64,000 nt of DNA, taken from contig OZ246946.1 of assembly GCA_965232015.1 (NCBI GenBank), forward strand, positions 744,001 to 808,000. Direction: 5' to 3'. Origin of the DNA: JAJEAO01 sp963667635 (GTDB lineage Bacteria > Acidobacteriota > Vicinamibacteria > Marinacidobacterales > Marinacidobacteraceae). The notes under the pieces are model-generated. The model made no database searches. It saw nothing but the letters and a program-made list of their open reading frames with translations, and had not been told where the DNA came from. The position numbers were made by a program, and so were the translations under genes. Positions 26,872 to 34,952 of the stretch are shown piece by piece; position 1 is the stretch's first letter, and each line of letters starts with the position of its first letter.

Positions 26872-28134
26872 TCATGTCACCTCGGCGCGCTGCCGGTAGC
26901 GTTCCTCCCGGAACGCCCCGCTCGTGAGCACCTCCCGAAGCGCCTCCACCGCGCCCCAGAGATCGGCGTAGCGCACGCTGAGCGGAGCGAACCCGAACCG
27001 GAGCAGATCGGGTGCCCGGAAGTCCCCGATGACGTCCCGGGCGATCAGGGCCTGCATCACCGCGAACCCACCGCCTTCCGGGAGGCTGACGCGCAGCGAG
27101 ACCTGGCTGCCGCGCTCGGCGGCGTTCCGCGGACTCGCGACCGACACCGGGAGACCGGCGAGCCGCTCGTCCACGAGTCGGATGAAGGCGTCGCCGAGCG
27201 CCTCGCCCTTCGCCCGCAGGGCGCCGAGATCCACGTCGTCGAAGACCCGGAGTCCCTCCTCGAGCGCGGCCATGGAGAGCACCGGCGGGGTTCCGGTCAC
27301 GAACCGCCGCATCCCGGGAGCCGGTCGGTAGGCCGTCTCGAACCGGAACGGCGCGGCGTGCCCCATCCATCCGGCGAGGACCGGCTGGAGCTCGTCCTGC
27401 CGCTCGCGGACCACCGCGAGGAACCCCGGCGCCCCGGGGCCGCCGTTCAGATACTTGTAGCCGCAGCCGACGGCGAACTCGACGCCGGCGGCCCGGAGGT
27501 CGAGCGCGAAGGCGCCGGCGCTGTGGCTGAGGTCCCACACGACCGGCGCCCGGTGGGCCCGCGCCGCCCGCGTCACCCGGCGCAGATCGCGCATCCGCCC
27601 GGTGCGGAAATCCACCTGGGTGAGCGTCGCGACCGCCACATCGGGCCCGAGGGCGCCGACGAACTCCTCCGCCTCGACGAGCCGCAGCTCCGGAGCGCCG
27701 TCGGGGGTCAGGTCGCGGAGCATCCCCACGAGCCCCTGCGCGATGTAGAGGTCGGTGGGGAAGTTGGAACGCTCGGCGAGCACGACCCGCCGCTCCGGCG
27801 CTACCCGGAGCAGCGACCCGAGCAGCTTGAACAGGTTCAGCGAGACCGAGTCGGTCGCCACCACTTCGTCGGGCGCGAGACCCAGCAGCGGCGCGATCCG
27901 CGCTCCGACGCGCTCGGGCAGGTGAAACCAGCCGCGACGGTTCCAGGCGCGGATGAGGTCTTCGCCCCATTCCGCCGCCACGACGTCTCCCACCCGGCCG
28001 GCCATCGCCTTCGATGCGGGCCCGAGCGAGTTGCCGTCGAGGTAGATCAGCCCGTCGGGAAGCGCGAAGCGTTCCCGGGCGGGCGCGAGCGGATCCTCCC
28101 GATCGAACGCGCGGAGGCGCCGGCGCGTCAGCAT
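26872..28134 (-). CDS. kynU: Kynureninase
   Basis: A 420-residue PLP enzyme that cleaves kynurenine or 3-hydroxykynurenine to anthranilate or 3-hydroxyanthranilate plus alanine, in tryptophan breakdown. DGLIYLDGNSLGP opens the fold, VATDSVSLNLFKLL and ERSNFPTDLYIAQG are typical, VVWDLSHSAGAF binds the cofactor, and K227 in GCGYKYLNGGPGAPGFL is the expected Schiff-base lysine. ATG at 28134 was chosen because conserved sequence starts about 25 residues later; an upstream frame extension to 28185 looks non-coding. No kynA or other pathway gene is adjacent, so it may act alone or with distant genes. Confidence 0.93.
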   Translation of the reverse strand: MLTRRRLRAFDREDPLAPARERFALPDGLIYLDGNSLGPASKAMAGRVGDVVAAEWGEDLIRAWNRRGWFHLPERVGARIAPLLGLAPDEVVATDSVSLNLFKLLGSLLRVAPERRVVLAERSNFPTDLYIAQGLVGMLRDLTPDGAPELRLVEAEEFVGALGPDVAVATLTQVDFRTGRMRDLRRVTRAARAHRAPVVWDLSHSAGAFALDLRAAGVEFAVGCGYKYLNGGPGAPGFLAVVRERQDELQPVLAGWMGHAAPFRFETAYRPAPGMRRFVTGTPPVLSMAALEEGLRVFDDVDLGALRAKGEALGDAFIRLVDERLAGLPVSVASPRNAAERGSQVSLRVSLPEGGGFAVMQALIARDVIGDFRAPDLLRFGFAPLSVRYADLWGAVEALREVLTSGAFREERYRQRAEVT

Positions 28135-28257
28135 CGCCGGCTCGATCGTCCGTCTCCCCGCGCCATGTCGGAGCCGGCGGACCAACCCTGATCGAGGGAC
28201 CGCGACACGGACGACCCGGGGTCCGCCCGCCCTGATTCCGGGGTCTCCGGGGAGCCC

Positions 28258-28560
28258 CTACTCCTGGCGCTCGTACCCGGGGATGGCGCGCCGGTGCTTC
28301 ATCATCTCCTCGTCGTAGTAGCGCCGATAGAGGAGATCCCAGGCTTCGGTCCCCTGCTGGATCGTCCGGCTCTGGGAGTCGATCTTGCGCCGGACGACCT
28401 GATCGATGCGCTCGTCGTCCTCGAGCTCGGAGTGGATGATGCGGACGACCTTGCGCCGGATGTCCACATCGTCGGCGAAGAACTCGACGGTGTCGTCTCC
28501 CTGCAGCAGGCGCAGCACCCGGGTGGCCAAATCGTTGATCTTGGCGTTGGTCAGTCGCAT
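28258..28560 (-). CDS. DUF507 family protein (second of a tandem pair)
   Basis: A 100-residue charged, mostly helical cytoplasmic protein that begins MRLTNAKINDLATRVLRLL, characteristic of DUF507 (PF04368). It shares this opening and layout with the neighbouring upstream gene, from which it is separated by six bases, so the pair is a tandem duplication and probably one transcription unit. The family occurs in Acidobacteriota, Aquificota and some delta-proteobacterial lineages; the function is unknown. The stop is TAG. Confidence 0.85.
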   Translation of the reverse strand: MRLTNAKINDLATRVLRLLQGDDTVEFFADDVDIRRKVVRIIHSELEDDERIDQVVRRKIDSQSRTIQQGTEAWDLLYRRYYDEEMMKHRRAIPGYERQE

Positions 28561-28566
28561 GAGGCG

Positions 28567-28845
28567 CTACAGGACCAGGTCCCGCTCGCGGGCCATCCGC
28601 TTTTTCACCAGCTTGAAGGCCTCCCGATACTCGATACCGTCGGTGCGGATCTTCTCGCTGTACTGATCGAGGATCTGTCGGACCTCCTCGTTCAGTTCGT
28701 CCTCTTTCTGCAGTTCCATCGTGATGAGGTCCACGATCCGGTCCATGAGATCGTTCGGATCGTCCGGGTCGATGAGACCCGAGACCTGAAGATCGTCGGT
28801 GATCCGGTAGCCGAGGAACTGAATCTGGCTCTTGGTAAGTCGCAT
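28567..28845 (-). CDS. DUF507 family protein (first of a tandem pair)
   Basis: A 92-residue helical protein beginning MRLTKSQIQFLGYRITDDL with the same N-terminal MRLT signature as its downstream paralogue. An ELQKEDELNEEVRQILDQY segment near residue 45 aligns with HSELEDDERIDQVVRRKID in the paralogue. A TAGGAT hexamer (minus strand, 28861-28866) ends 15 bases before the ATG, and no ribosome binding site is seen, so this is probably the promoter of the pair. The function is unknown. Confidence 0.85.
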   Translation of the reverse strand: MRLTKSQIQFLGYRITDDLQVSGLIDPDDPNDLMDRIVDLITMELQKEDELNEEVRQILDQYSEKIRTDGIEYREAFKLVKKRMARERDLVL

Positions 28846-28982
28846 CGGGTGCGACCCATGATCCTATCATGAAAGGGCCGTGCGAAGCCACCGCGATTCT
28901 CCGACGGTTCCCGGCGCCACGGACCGGAGGGGGGCGGGTCGGCCGCGCCCGCTGATAGAATTGCGCGCGCTGCGGAAACAAC

Positions 28983-29061
28983 GGGGTCGTAGTTCAGTTC
29001 TGGTCAGAACGCCGGCCTGTCACGCCGGAGGTCGCGGGTTCGAGTCCCGTCGGCCCCGCCA
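28983..29061 (+). tRNA. tRNA-Asp (anticodon GTC)
   Basis: A cloverleaf is visible: acceptor GGGGTCG (28983-28989) pairs with CGGCCCC (29051-29057), the D arm is GTTC...GAAC, and the anticodon arm is CCGGC-CTGTCAC-GCCGG with GTC in the loop. The T arm is GCGGG-TTCGAGT-CCCGT with one G-U pair. The discriminator base is G and CCA is encoded. TAGAAT at 28956-28961 is a likely -10 element. The SelW-like gene starts 74 bases downstream. Confidence 0.96.
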
Positions 29062-29134
29062 TGGCCGCAGCCCCCGGCTCCGCGCCCGGTGCGCGGGGCC
29101 TCATGGATCTTTCCGACCTGCCTCGAGGAGCGCG

Positions 29135-29359
29135 ATGAACATCACCATCACCTATTGCGTGGTTTGAAACTACCTGCCGAAGGCTGCCGGTCTGGCAGCC
29201 GCCATCCGTGAGGACCGCGGCGTGGAAGCCGTGCTCATCGAGGGAGACAAGGGCGTGTTCGACGTCGTCGTGGACGGAGAGCTGATCTGGTCCAAGCACG
29301 AGACCGGACGCTTCCCCGAGCTCGACGAGATCCTGGGCCGTCTCCCGGTCCACGCCTGA
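29135..29359 (+). CDS. SelW-like (Rdx family) selenoprotein with CxxU motif, in-frame TGA
   Basis: A 74-residue protein if TGA at 29165-29167 is read as selenocysteine: C8-V-V-U11 in a YCVVUNYLPKAAGLAAAI context, the thioredoxin-like Rdx signature just after the first beta strand. The rest fits SelW: GVFDVVVDGELIWSKHETGRFPELDEIL, including the typical G-x-FDVxVDG strand and the SK...GRFP segment. A strong GAGGAG at 29125-29130 precedes the ATG by four bases. The in-frame continuation of 63 codons after the TGA is fully typical of the family, and a hairpin with loop GGUCU follows. SelW-like proteins are thought to serve in thiol-based redox control, but the partner is unknown. Ordinary gene calling would miss this gene. 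Confidence 0.93.
29165..29200 (+). promoter_or_regulatory. Bacterial SECIS element of the SelW-like gene
   Basis: UGA at 29165-29167 is followed by a perfect 7-bp stem GGCTGCC (29182-29188) / GGCAGCC (29194-29200) around loop GGTCT (29189-29193). The loop is identical to the GGUCU apical loop of E. coli fdhF as I recall it, and begins 25 nt counting from the U of UGA, within the range needed for SelB-directed insertion. Confidence 0.88.
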
Positions 29360-29434
29360 CTGCGCTGCCGGCGCGCCGGCGGGGGCCGGGAGCCTGCGTG
29401 CGGGCATGGCGCCGGTGGCCTCGCGTTGGGAATT

Positions 29435-29500
29435 GCCGGACTGGAGTCCGGCGCCAGTTCTCCCGGTGGGGGCCCGGCAAGAGACTCCAGTCCGGCACCG
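29435..29500. repeat. Dispersed palindromic repeat between converging genes
   Basis: GCCGGACTGGAGTCCGGC (29435-29452) is followed by GCCAGTTCTCCCGGTGGGGGC and a second ACTCCAGTCCGGC half. It lies between the 3' ends of the SelW-like and DUF5916 genes, where it could terminate both transcripts. The 182-base gap has no other feature. Confidence 0.85.
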
Positions 29501-29541
29501 GGAGACCCATCTGACCGGCGCCGCGAGTCGAGCGCAGGGGT

Positions 29542-31869
29542 TCAGAAGTCGAAGAGGCGCGTGTACTTGACGATGAACGACCGTCCCATGACGGTCGGGA
29601 CCAGCATGTCGGTCGCCGGATCGAAGCGGTCGAAGTTCGCCGTGTTCCGGAGGTCGTTGTACACGAGGAACAGCCCGGTGCCGCTCCGGTCGAGGAGCAC
29701 GAGACGGATGTTCGAGGAGACCGAGGACGTCTGCGAGTTGTACTGGATGAGCGCCTCGAGGCGGCGGAGCGGAGTGAACGAGTAGTTCACCCGGATCGGG
29801 ACGAGGTCGGTCACGAAGTCGCCCGAGGGCAGGTCCACGCTGTTGCGGTTGAAGCCCACGCTGGCCTGGAAGCGGGCCCCGACCCGGCCGTTCAGGGCGA
29901 AGTCGCAGCCGCGGCGGGTGCCGTTGTAGAACCCGCCGGCGCGGCAGTAGAACGTGGGGTAGAGCCGGGCGCTCGCGTTCCCGATGTAGTTGACGGACCA
30001 CAGCGTCCAGTCGTAGGTCCCCGGCGGGATGACCACGGTCTCCCCGTCGGCGCCCGAGAACACGGTGAAATCGGCGAGGGGGGCGTCCGTCTCCACATCG
30101 ATGAAGAGTCCGAAGCGGCCCCCGCCGTGGGGCTGAAACTCGATGGGGTGGATGTGGGCGCGGCCGGACTGGACCTCCCCGTCGAAGCCGTAGTAGCGGT
30201 TCCAGGTGATGTGGGGGGAGAACCGGCGCACCCAGTCCCTCATCCACGAGACCTCGGTCGGCTGCCAGTTGAGGTAGTAGCGCCACTGGTACTTGCGGTA
30301 CCCGACCCGAGGCACGAAACCCACGTCGGTCCGAACGTCCTCCCCGACCTGGGTGAAGCCGAGGTGGCCCTGGTGGAGAGGGTGGGAGTAGTTCAGGAAG
30401 GCCCGGCCGGCGACCGCTCCGCCGTCGCCCGTCGCTTCCATCCCGCCGGTCGTGGTCCCGGCGACGAAGCCGAAGAAGCGGGTGTTGTCGGTGAGCTGGA
30501 TGGCGGCGTCGGCTCCGAAGGCGCGGTTGTAGTCGCCGTCCGTCGCCCATTCCCCGGTGCCCTGACGGTTCACGAGCATGCCGCCGAAGTTGGAACGGCC
30601 CACCTCGCGCTGGACCCGCGCGACCGTGTAGTTGTTCGCTGCGAGCGCGAGGGCCCCGGTGGCCGGGTTGAACGCCGCCTCGGTCTGCATGTTCATGACG
30701 CCGACGTTGTAGGCCCCGACCTTGCCGCTGAGGCGGGCGCCGCCAACGATGTCCACCGGCCGACCGGCGTGGAGACCGATTCGGCGGCTGAAGAAAAGGT
30801 CCACCTCCTGGGGCGCTCCGAACTGGAAGGTGGCGGCGTTCTCGAGGAAGAACGGCCGCTTCTCGGGGAAGAAGAGCGGGAACCGGGTCAGGTTGATCTG
30901 CTGGTCGTCGGCCTCCACCTGGGCGAAGTCGGTGTTCACCGTGAAGTCCACGGTCAGGTTCGGCGTGACGCCCCACTTCACGTCGAGCCCGGCGTCGAGA
31001 CCCTCGCTGGCGCGTGAGGACTCCGCCACTGCGAGCGGGTTGCGCTGGGCGTCGCCGAGCGCGAACGGCGTGACCTTCACGTCACGGCGGCCGGGGAGGT
31101 CGAGCCCGCCGATCTTGCGCGCGAGCGAGACCCGGTAGATGTTGTAGCCGCGGGGGATCGGCGCCAGGAAGGCCTGCTCGTTCTTGCGCCGGATGTTTCG
31201 CATCACGTTCAGGCCCCAGGTCCGGTCTTCGCCGGGCTCGTAGCGGAGCGTGCGTAGCGGGATGGCGAACTCGCTCTCCCACCCGCGGTCGGTCCGCTGC
31301 GAGCGGACGATCCAGTCGCCGTCCCAGTTGGCGTTGAAGCCGGTCACGCCCCCGCGCTGCGATCCGCGCTGTCCCGGACGGGGGTTGTAGCCGCCGGTGA
31401 CGCCCTCGCCCGCCACCTGTCCGTCGTACTCGATGCCCTCCGGATTCGTGCCGAACAGGAAGGCGTTCTGGCTGTCGTTGAAGGTGTCGAAGACGATCTG
31501 GACCGAATCGGATTCGTTCAGGTCCCCGTCCCGCCGGCTCTCCGATGCGAGCACCTGTGACGGCTCGCTGTCGAAGGCGATGATTCCGACGTAGAGGGTG
31601 GTGCTCGACAGGAGCAGGCGAACCTCCGTGCGCTCCGAGGCGGGCTGGCCGTCGTTCGGCTCCTGCTGGGTGAACCCGGTGAACGGCTCCACCAGATTCC
31701 ACTGCTCGTCGGTCACGAGGCCGTCCACGATCGGACCCTCGTCTCCTTCGAGCGTTCGGACCTCGGCCTCGGGCGCGGCGAAGGCCAGACCCGGGAGCAG
31801 GAGGAGGGAGACGATGGCGCCGGTTGCGGCTGGGGGGGCCGGGCGCCGCGACGGGTCGTTTCGCGACAT
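29542..31869 (-). CDS. DUF5916 outer-membrane protein with N-terminal CBM9-like domain
   Basis: A 775-residue protein. A signal peptide ends near LLLPGLAFAAP (about residue 32). Residues about 45-240 form a carbohydrate-binding-family-9-like beta sandwich (DGLVTDEQWNLVEPFTGF, LYVGIIAFDSEPSQV, FDTFNDSQNAFLFGTNPEG). After RKIGGLDLPGRRDV, the C-terminal part (DUF5916) has alternating aromatic strands and ends in a run with terminal phenylalanine (YTRLFDF), typical of an outer-membrane beta barrel. LTRFPLFFPEKRPFFLENAATFQFG is the strongest family motif. The ligand is unknown. The ATG at 31869 is ten bases after a TAGGAT element shared with the divergent dehydrogenase gene. Confidence 0.85.
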   Translation of the reverse strand: MSRNDPSRRPAPPAATGAIVSLLLLPGLAFAAPEAEVRTLEGDEGPIVDGLVTDEQWNLVEPFTGFTQQEPNDGQPASERTEVRLLLSSTTLYVGIIAFDSEPSQVLASESRRDGDLNESDSVQIVFDTFNDSQNAFLFGTNPEGIEYDGQVAGEGVTGGYNPRPGQRGSQRGGVTGFNANWDGDWIVRSQRTDRGWESEFAIPLRTLRYEPGEDRTWGLNVMRNIRRKNEQAFLAPIPRGYNIYRVSLARKIGGLDLPGRRDVKVTPFALGDAQRNPLAVAESSRASEGLDAGLDVKWGVTPNLTVDFTVNTDFAQVEADDQQINLTRFPLFFPEKRPFFLENAATFQFGAPQEVDLFFSRRIGLHAGRPVDIVGGARLSGKVGAYNVGVMNMQTEAAFNPATGALALAANNYTVARVQREVGRSNFGGMLVNRQGTGEWATDGDYNRAFGADAAIQLTDNTRFFGFVAGTTTGGMEATGDGGAVAGRAFLNYSHPLHQGHLGFTQVGEDVRTDVGFVPRVGYRKYQWRYYLNWQPTEVSWMRDWVRRFSPHITWNRYYGFDGEVQSGRAHIHPIEFQPHGGGRFGLFIDVETDAPLADFTVFSGADGETVVIPPGTYDWTLWSVNYIGNASARLYPTFYCRAGGFYNGTRRGCDFALNGRVGARFQASVGFNRNSVDLPSGDFVTDLVPIRVNYSFTPLRRLEALIQYNSQTSSVSSNIRLVLLDRSGTGLFLVYNDLRNTANFDRFDPATDMLVPTVMGRSFIVKYTRLFDF

Positions 31870-31894
31870 GACGCTGCGTATCCTACGACCCTCC
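31870..31894. promoter_or_regulatory. Compact divergent promoter with one shared TATCCTA element
   Basis: The starts of the DUF5916 gene (31869, minus) and the dehydrogenase gene (31895, plus) are 25 bases apart. TATCCTA at 31879-31885 gives TATCCT rightward and TAGGAT leftward, each exactly ten bases from its ATG. This mirrors the arrangement at 15460-15489. Confidence 0.55.
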
Positions 31895-33376
31895 ATGCGT
31901 CCTTCCGCTCTTCTGCCCAACTACATCGGGGGCCGCTTCGTAGCGGCCTCCGCGCCCGGCTCCGTCCCCGTGCTGAACCCCGCCACCGGGAGCGAGATGT
32001 CCCGGATCCCGATGTCCGGAGCGGAGGAGGTGGGCCTCGCCGTCGCGAGCGCCGCCGAGTCGTTCGTGGCGTGGAGGGATACGCCTCCCACCGACCGGGT
32101 CCAGCCGCTCTTCCGGCTCAAGGCGCTCATGGAGCGCGACTTCGAGGACATCTCCCGGAACGTGACGCTGGAGGCGGGCAAGACCCTCGCGGAGGCCCGG
32201 GGTGAGGTCCGCCGCGCCATCGAGAATGTCGAGGTCGCCTGCGGAATTCCGTCGCTGATGCAGGGGCGGGTGCTCGAGGACATCGCCCGCGGCATCGACG
32301 AGTTCATGATCCGTCAGCCGCTCGGGGTGGTGGCGGTGATCGCGCCGTTCAACTTCCCGGCGATGATCCCGTTCTGGTTCCTGCCGTACGCCCTCGCGTG
32401 CGGGAACGCGGTCGTCGTCAAGCCGTCGGACAAGACGCCCCTGACCGTCCACCGGATCATCGCGCTGATCGAGGAAGCGGATTTCCCGGCGGGCGTCGTC
32501 CAGGTGGTCCATGGGGGACGGGATGCGGTCGAGGCGCTCCTCGACCACCCGGATGTCGCGGCGGTCAGCTTCGTGGGCTCCTCCCCGGTGGCCCGGGCGG
32601 TCTATGGGAGAGCGGCCGCGAACGGGAAGCGCGTCCAGTGCCAGGGCGGCGCCAAGAACCCGATCGTGGTGCTTCCCGACGCGGACATCGCGGCCGCGGC
32701 CGCCACGGTGGCGGAGTCCGCGTTCGGCTGCGCCGGGCAGCGCTGTCTCGCAGCGTCGCTGGCGGTGACCGTCGGGGCTGCCGGCGACGCGTTCGCCGAC
32801 GCGATGGCCGCGGAAGCGGGCGGTCGCGTGGTGGGTTCGGGTCTCGACGAGCGGGTGGAGATGGGTCCGGTCATCCGGGACGAGAGCCGGCGGCGGATCG
32901 AGGGATGGATCACGCAGGCGGTCGAAGCGGAGGATGCGCGACCGCTGGTGGATGGGCGGGGGGTTTCCGTCCCCGGTGGCGAGGACGGCTACTTCGTGGG
33001 CCCCACCGTGCTCGACGGGCTCCCGGCCGGGGGCGAGATTGCGCGCACCGAGATTTTCGGGCCGGTGCTGGGTCTGATTCGGGTGGAGAGCGTGGAGGAA
33101 GCGCTCGCGTTCGTGAACACCGGCGAATACGGCAACATGGCCTGCATCTTCACGAACGACGGCCCGTCGGCGCGCCGGTTCCGGCGGGACGCGCTCACCG
33201 GCAACATCGGCGTGAATGTGGGCGTGGCGGCGCCGATGGCGTTTTTCCCGTTCAGCGGCTGGCGCGGGAGCTTCTTCGGTGATCTGCACGCGCAGGGCGC
33301 GCACGCGGTGGAGTTCTACACGCAGACCAAGGTGGTCGTGGAGCGCTGGCCGCGCGACGCTTCCCGCCGGTTCTGA
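31895..33376 (+). CDS. mmsA: CoA-acylating (methyl)malonate-semialdehyde dehydrogenase
   Basis: A 493-residue aldehyde dehydrogenase that converts methylmalonate or malonate semialdehyde to propionyl- or acetyl-CoA with NAD+ and CoA, in valine or inositol breakdown. IGGRFVAASAPGSVPVLNPATG opens the fold; IAPFNFPAMIPFWFLPYALACGNAVVVKPSDKTP is the NAD-binding region and is characteristic of MmsA; C284 in GCAGQRCLAAS is the catalytic cysteine, and EIFGPVLGLIRVESVEEAL closes it. No related pathway genes are nearby. It is transcribed divergently from the DUF5916 gene from a shared element, and the VTT membrane protein follows after eight bases. Confidence 0.9.
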   Translation: MRPSALLPNYIGGRFVAASAPGSVPVLNPATGSEMSRIPMSGAEEVGLAVASAAESFVAWRDTPPTDRVQPLFRLKALMERDFEDISRNVTLEAGKTLAEARGEVRRAIENVEVACGIPSLMQGRVLEDIARGIDEFMIRQPLGVVAVIAPFNFPAMIPFWFLPYALACGNAVVVKPSDKTPLTVHRIIALIEEADFPAGVVQVVHGGRDAVEALLDHPDVAAVSFVGSSPVARAVYGRAAANGKRVQCQGGAKNPIVVLPDADIAAAAATVAESAFGCAGQRCLAASLAVTVGAAGDAFADAMAAEAGGRVVGSGLDERVEMGPVIRDESRRRIEGWITQAVEAEDARPLVDGRGVSVPGGEDGYFVGPTVLDGLPAGGEIARTEIFGPVLGLIRVESVEEALAFVNTGEYGNMACIFTNDGPSARRFRRDALTGNIGVNVGVAAPMAFFPFSGWRGSFFGDLHAQGAHAVEFYTQTKVVVERWPRDASRRF

Positions 33377-33384
33377 GTTCGCCG

Positions 33385-34131
33385 GTGGATGCGCCGGGGC
33401 CGGGGTCGGTCCCGGCGGGACGGGTCGTGGGCCCGCGGGTGCGCCGACTGGCGCGCCGCGGTTGGCAGCCGCTGCTGTGGGCCGTGTTCGTCCTGGCCGC
33501 CGTCGGCATGCCGCTTCTCCTCGGCGTCGGCGAGCCGGACGGCGCCGAGCTGCCGGCGTGGCTTCCCCGCGGCCCGGCGGCGTTGATCGCGGTCCACGCG
33601 CTCCTCGTCGCCGTCGCCGCGCCGAACACGATCTTCTGCCTCGCGGCGGGGGCGCTGTTCGGGTTCGGATGGGGCGCGGTCGTCGCCTCGGTGGGGACCG
33701 GGCTCGGTTCCCTGACCGCCTTCGTCGCGGCGCGGATCGTCCTCGGGCGGTTCTCGGCGCGGATCCTGGGGCGATTCCCGAGAGTCGGGACCGTGTTTCG
33801 GGTTCTGGGCGGGGGAGGCGTGCGGATCGTGCTGCTCACCCGCCTGTCCCCACTCATTCCGTTCGCGGCGCAGAACTACGGCTGGGCCCTGACCCCGGTC
33901 CGTTTCCGGACCTACGCCGCCGGGTCGCTTCTGGCCGCGCCGGTCGGGGCGACGCTGTTCGCCCACATCGGCGCGGCGGGCTCGGCCGGGGTCTCGCTCG
34001 CCTCCGGTCGCTGGTCGGGGACCGCCCTGCTCACGGTCCTCGGCGCGATCGCCACCTTCCTCCTGGTGCGCTGGATCAGCCGCGCCGCCGGGGCTGCCCT
34101 CGAGGGGGAACTCGAGTCGGACGAGGGCTGA
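33385..34131 (+). CDS. VTT-domain (TVP38/TMEM64 or DedA-like) membrane protein
   Basis: A 248-residue membrane protein with about six hydrophobic segments. The central part (about 70-170) carries the SNARE-associated/VTT fold: LAAGALFGFGWGAVVASVGTGLGSLTAFVAARIVLGRF followed by RIVLLTRLSPLIPFAAQNYGWAL, the classic F/L-T-R-L-SPLIPF-xxxNY motif. Relatives are implicated in lipid scrambling or small-molecule export; the role here is unknown. GTG at 33385 lies eight bases after the dehydrogenase stop, so it is probably in the same transcript. Confidence 0.85.
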   Translation: MDAPGPGSVPAGRVVGPRVRRLARRGWQPLLWAVFVLAAVGMPLLLGVGEPDGAELPAWLPRGPAALIAVHALLVAVAAPNTIFCLAAGALFGFGWGAVVASVGTGLGSLTAFVAARIVLGRFSARILGRFPRVGTVFRVLGGGGVRIVLLTRLSPLIPFAAQNYGWALTPVRFRTYAAGSLLAAPVGATLFAHIGAAGSAGVSLASGRWSGTALLTVLGAIATFLLVRWISRAAGAALEGELESDEG

Positions 34132-34265
34132 CCCGCGACGCTACCCGAGCCGAAGCGGCGGGTTTTGGACATCGGCGCCCGCAGCGGGCGGTTCGGCTCG
34201 CAGTCCCGTTGTATCCGGGAGACGGGGCGGCCTCTCCCGATGCGAGCCGCTCCGGGGAGGACTTC

Positions 34266-34916
34266 ATGCCGAATGTCACGACGAGCGCGCATCCCGGAGT
34301 TGCGGCGGCCCCCGAGTGCTACGATGCAGTTCCCGATCGGTCCCCGGGGAGCGAGGCCGCTCCGAGCTCCGTCGCCGATCCCTCTGACGCCATGAGCCGT
34401 TCGACATCTTCTGCCGGAGTCTGGCCATGGATCCGGCGCCACGCCGTGGTCATCACCACGATCGCGGCCGTGATGGCGGCGGGCTTCGCCGGTCTCGGCG
34501 TCGTGCTCGGCGCACTGCGCGGGATGGAGGAACGCATCAACGACCGCATGGACCTGCGCTTCGAGGCCGTGGATCGTCAGCTCGACGCGATTCGCGCCGA
34601 CATCCGGGACATTCGTGCCGAGATGCGGGACATTCGTACCGAGATGCGGGACATTCGCGCCGAGCTCGTCGAGCTGCGCGGGGACATCACCCGGCTGACC
34701 GAGCGGGTGGCGCGGCTGGAGGGAGTCGTCCTCGGGCCCGCCGATCCGTCCGCTGCCGAGTCCGGCGCGACGGACTCGCCACCGGCGCGCGGCCGCGGCG
34801 AGGAGGAGACCGGCCTGCGGTCCGCGCGGTGCCTCGAATTCGGCGGCCGCCTCGCGTTTCCCGAGCTCCGGTTGGCGTTCGATCGGCCCGCAGCCGGGGA
34901 TCGCGTCGGAGGCTGA
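34266..34916 (+). CDS. Membrane-anchored coiled-coil protein of unknown function
   Basis: A 216-residue protein with one transmembrane helix (about 60-88: AVVITTIAAVMAAGFAGLGVVL) followed by a coiled coil with heptads. The coiled coil includes an exact 7-residue repeat DIRAEMR-DIRTEMR-DIRAELV encoded by three 21-bp units at 34605-34667, then LTERVARLEGVVLG. GGGGAGG ends five bases before ATG 34266. The layout resembles the tandem microproteins at 37244-38019 (RERMARVEG segments), so all may belong to one loose family. The C-terminal about 60 residues are low in predicted order. No function can be assigned. Confidence 0.65.
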   Translation: MPNVTTSAHPGVAAAPECYDAVPDRSPGSEAAPSSVADPSDAMSRSTSSAGVWPWIRRHAVVITTIAAVMAAGFAGLGVVLGALRGMEERINDRMDLRFEAVDRQLDAIRADIRDIRAEMRDIRTEMRDIRAELVELRGDITRLTERVARLEGVVLGPADPSAAESGATDSPPARGRGEEETGLRSARCLEFGGRLAFPELRLAFDRPAAGDRVGG

Positions 34917-34952
34917 CTCTCTGGCCGGTTCCGCCGCGCCCGCGACCGCCGG

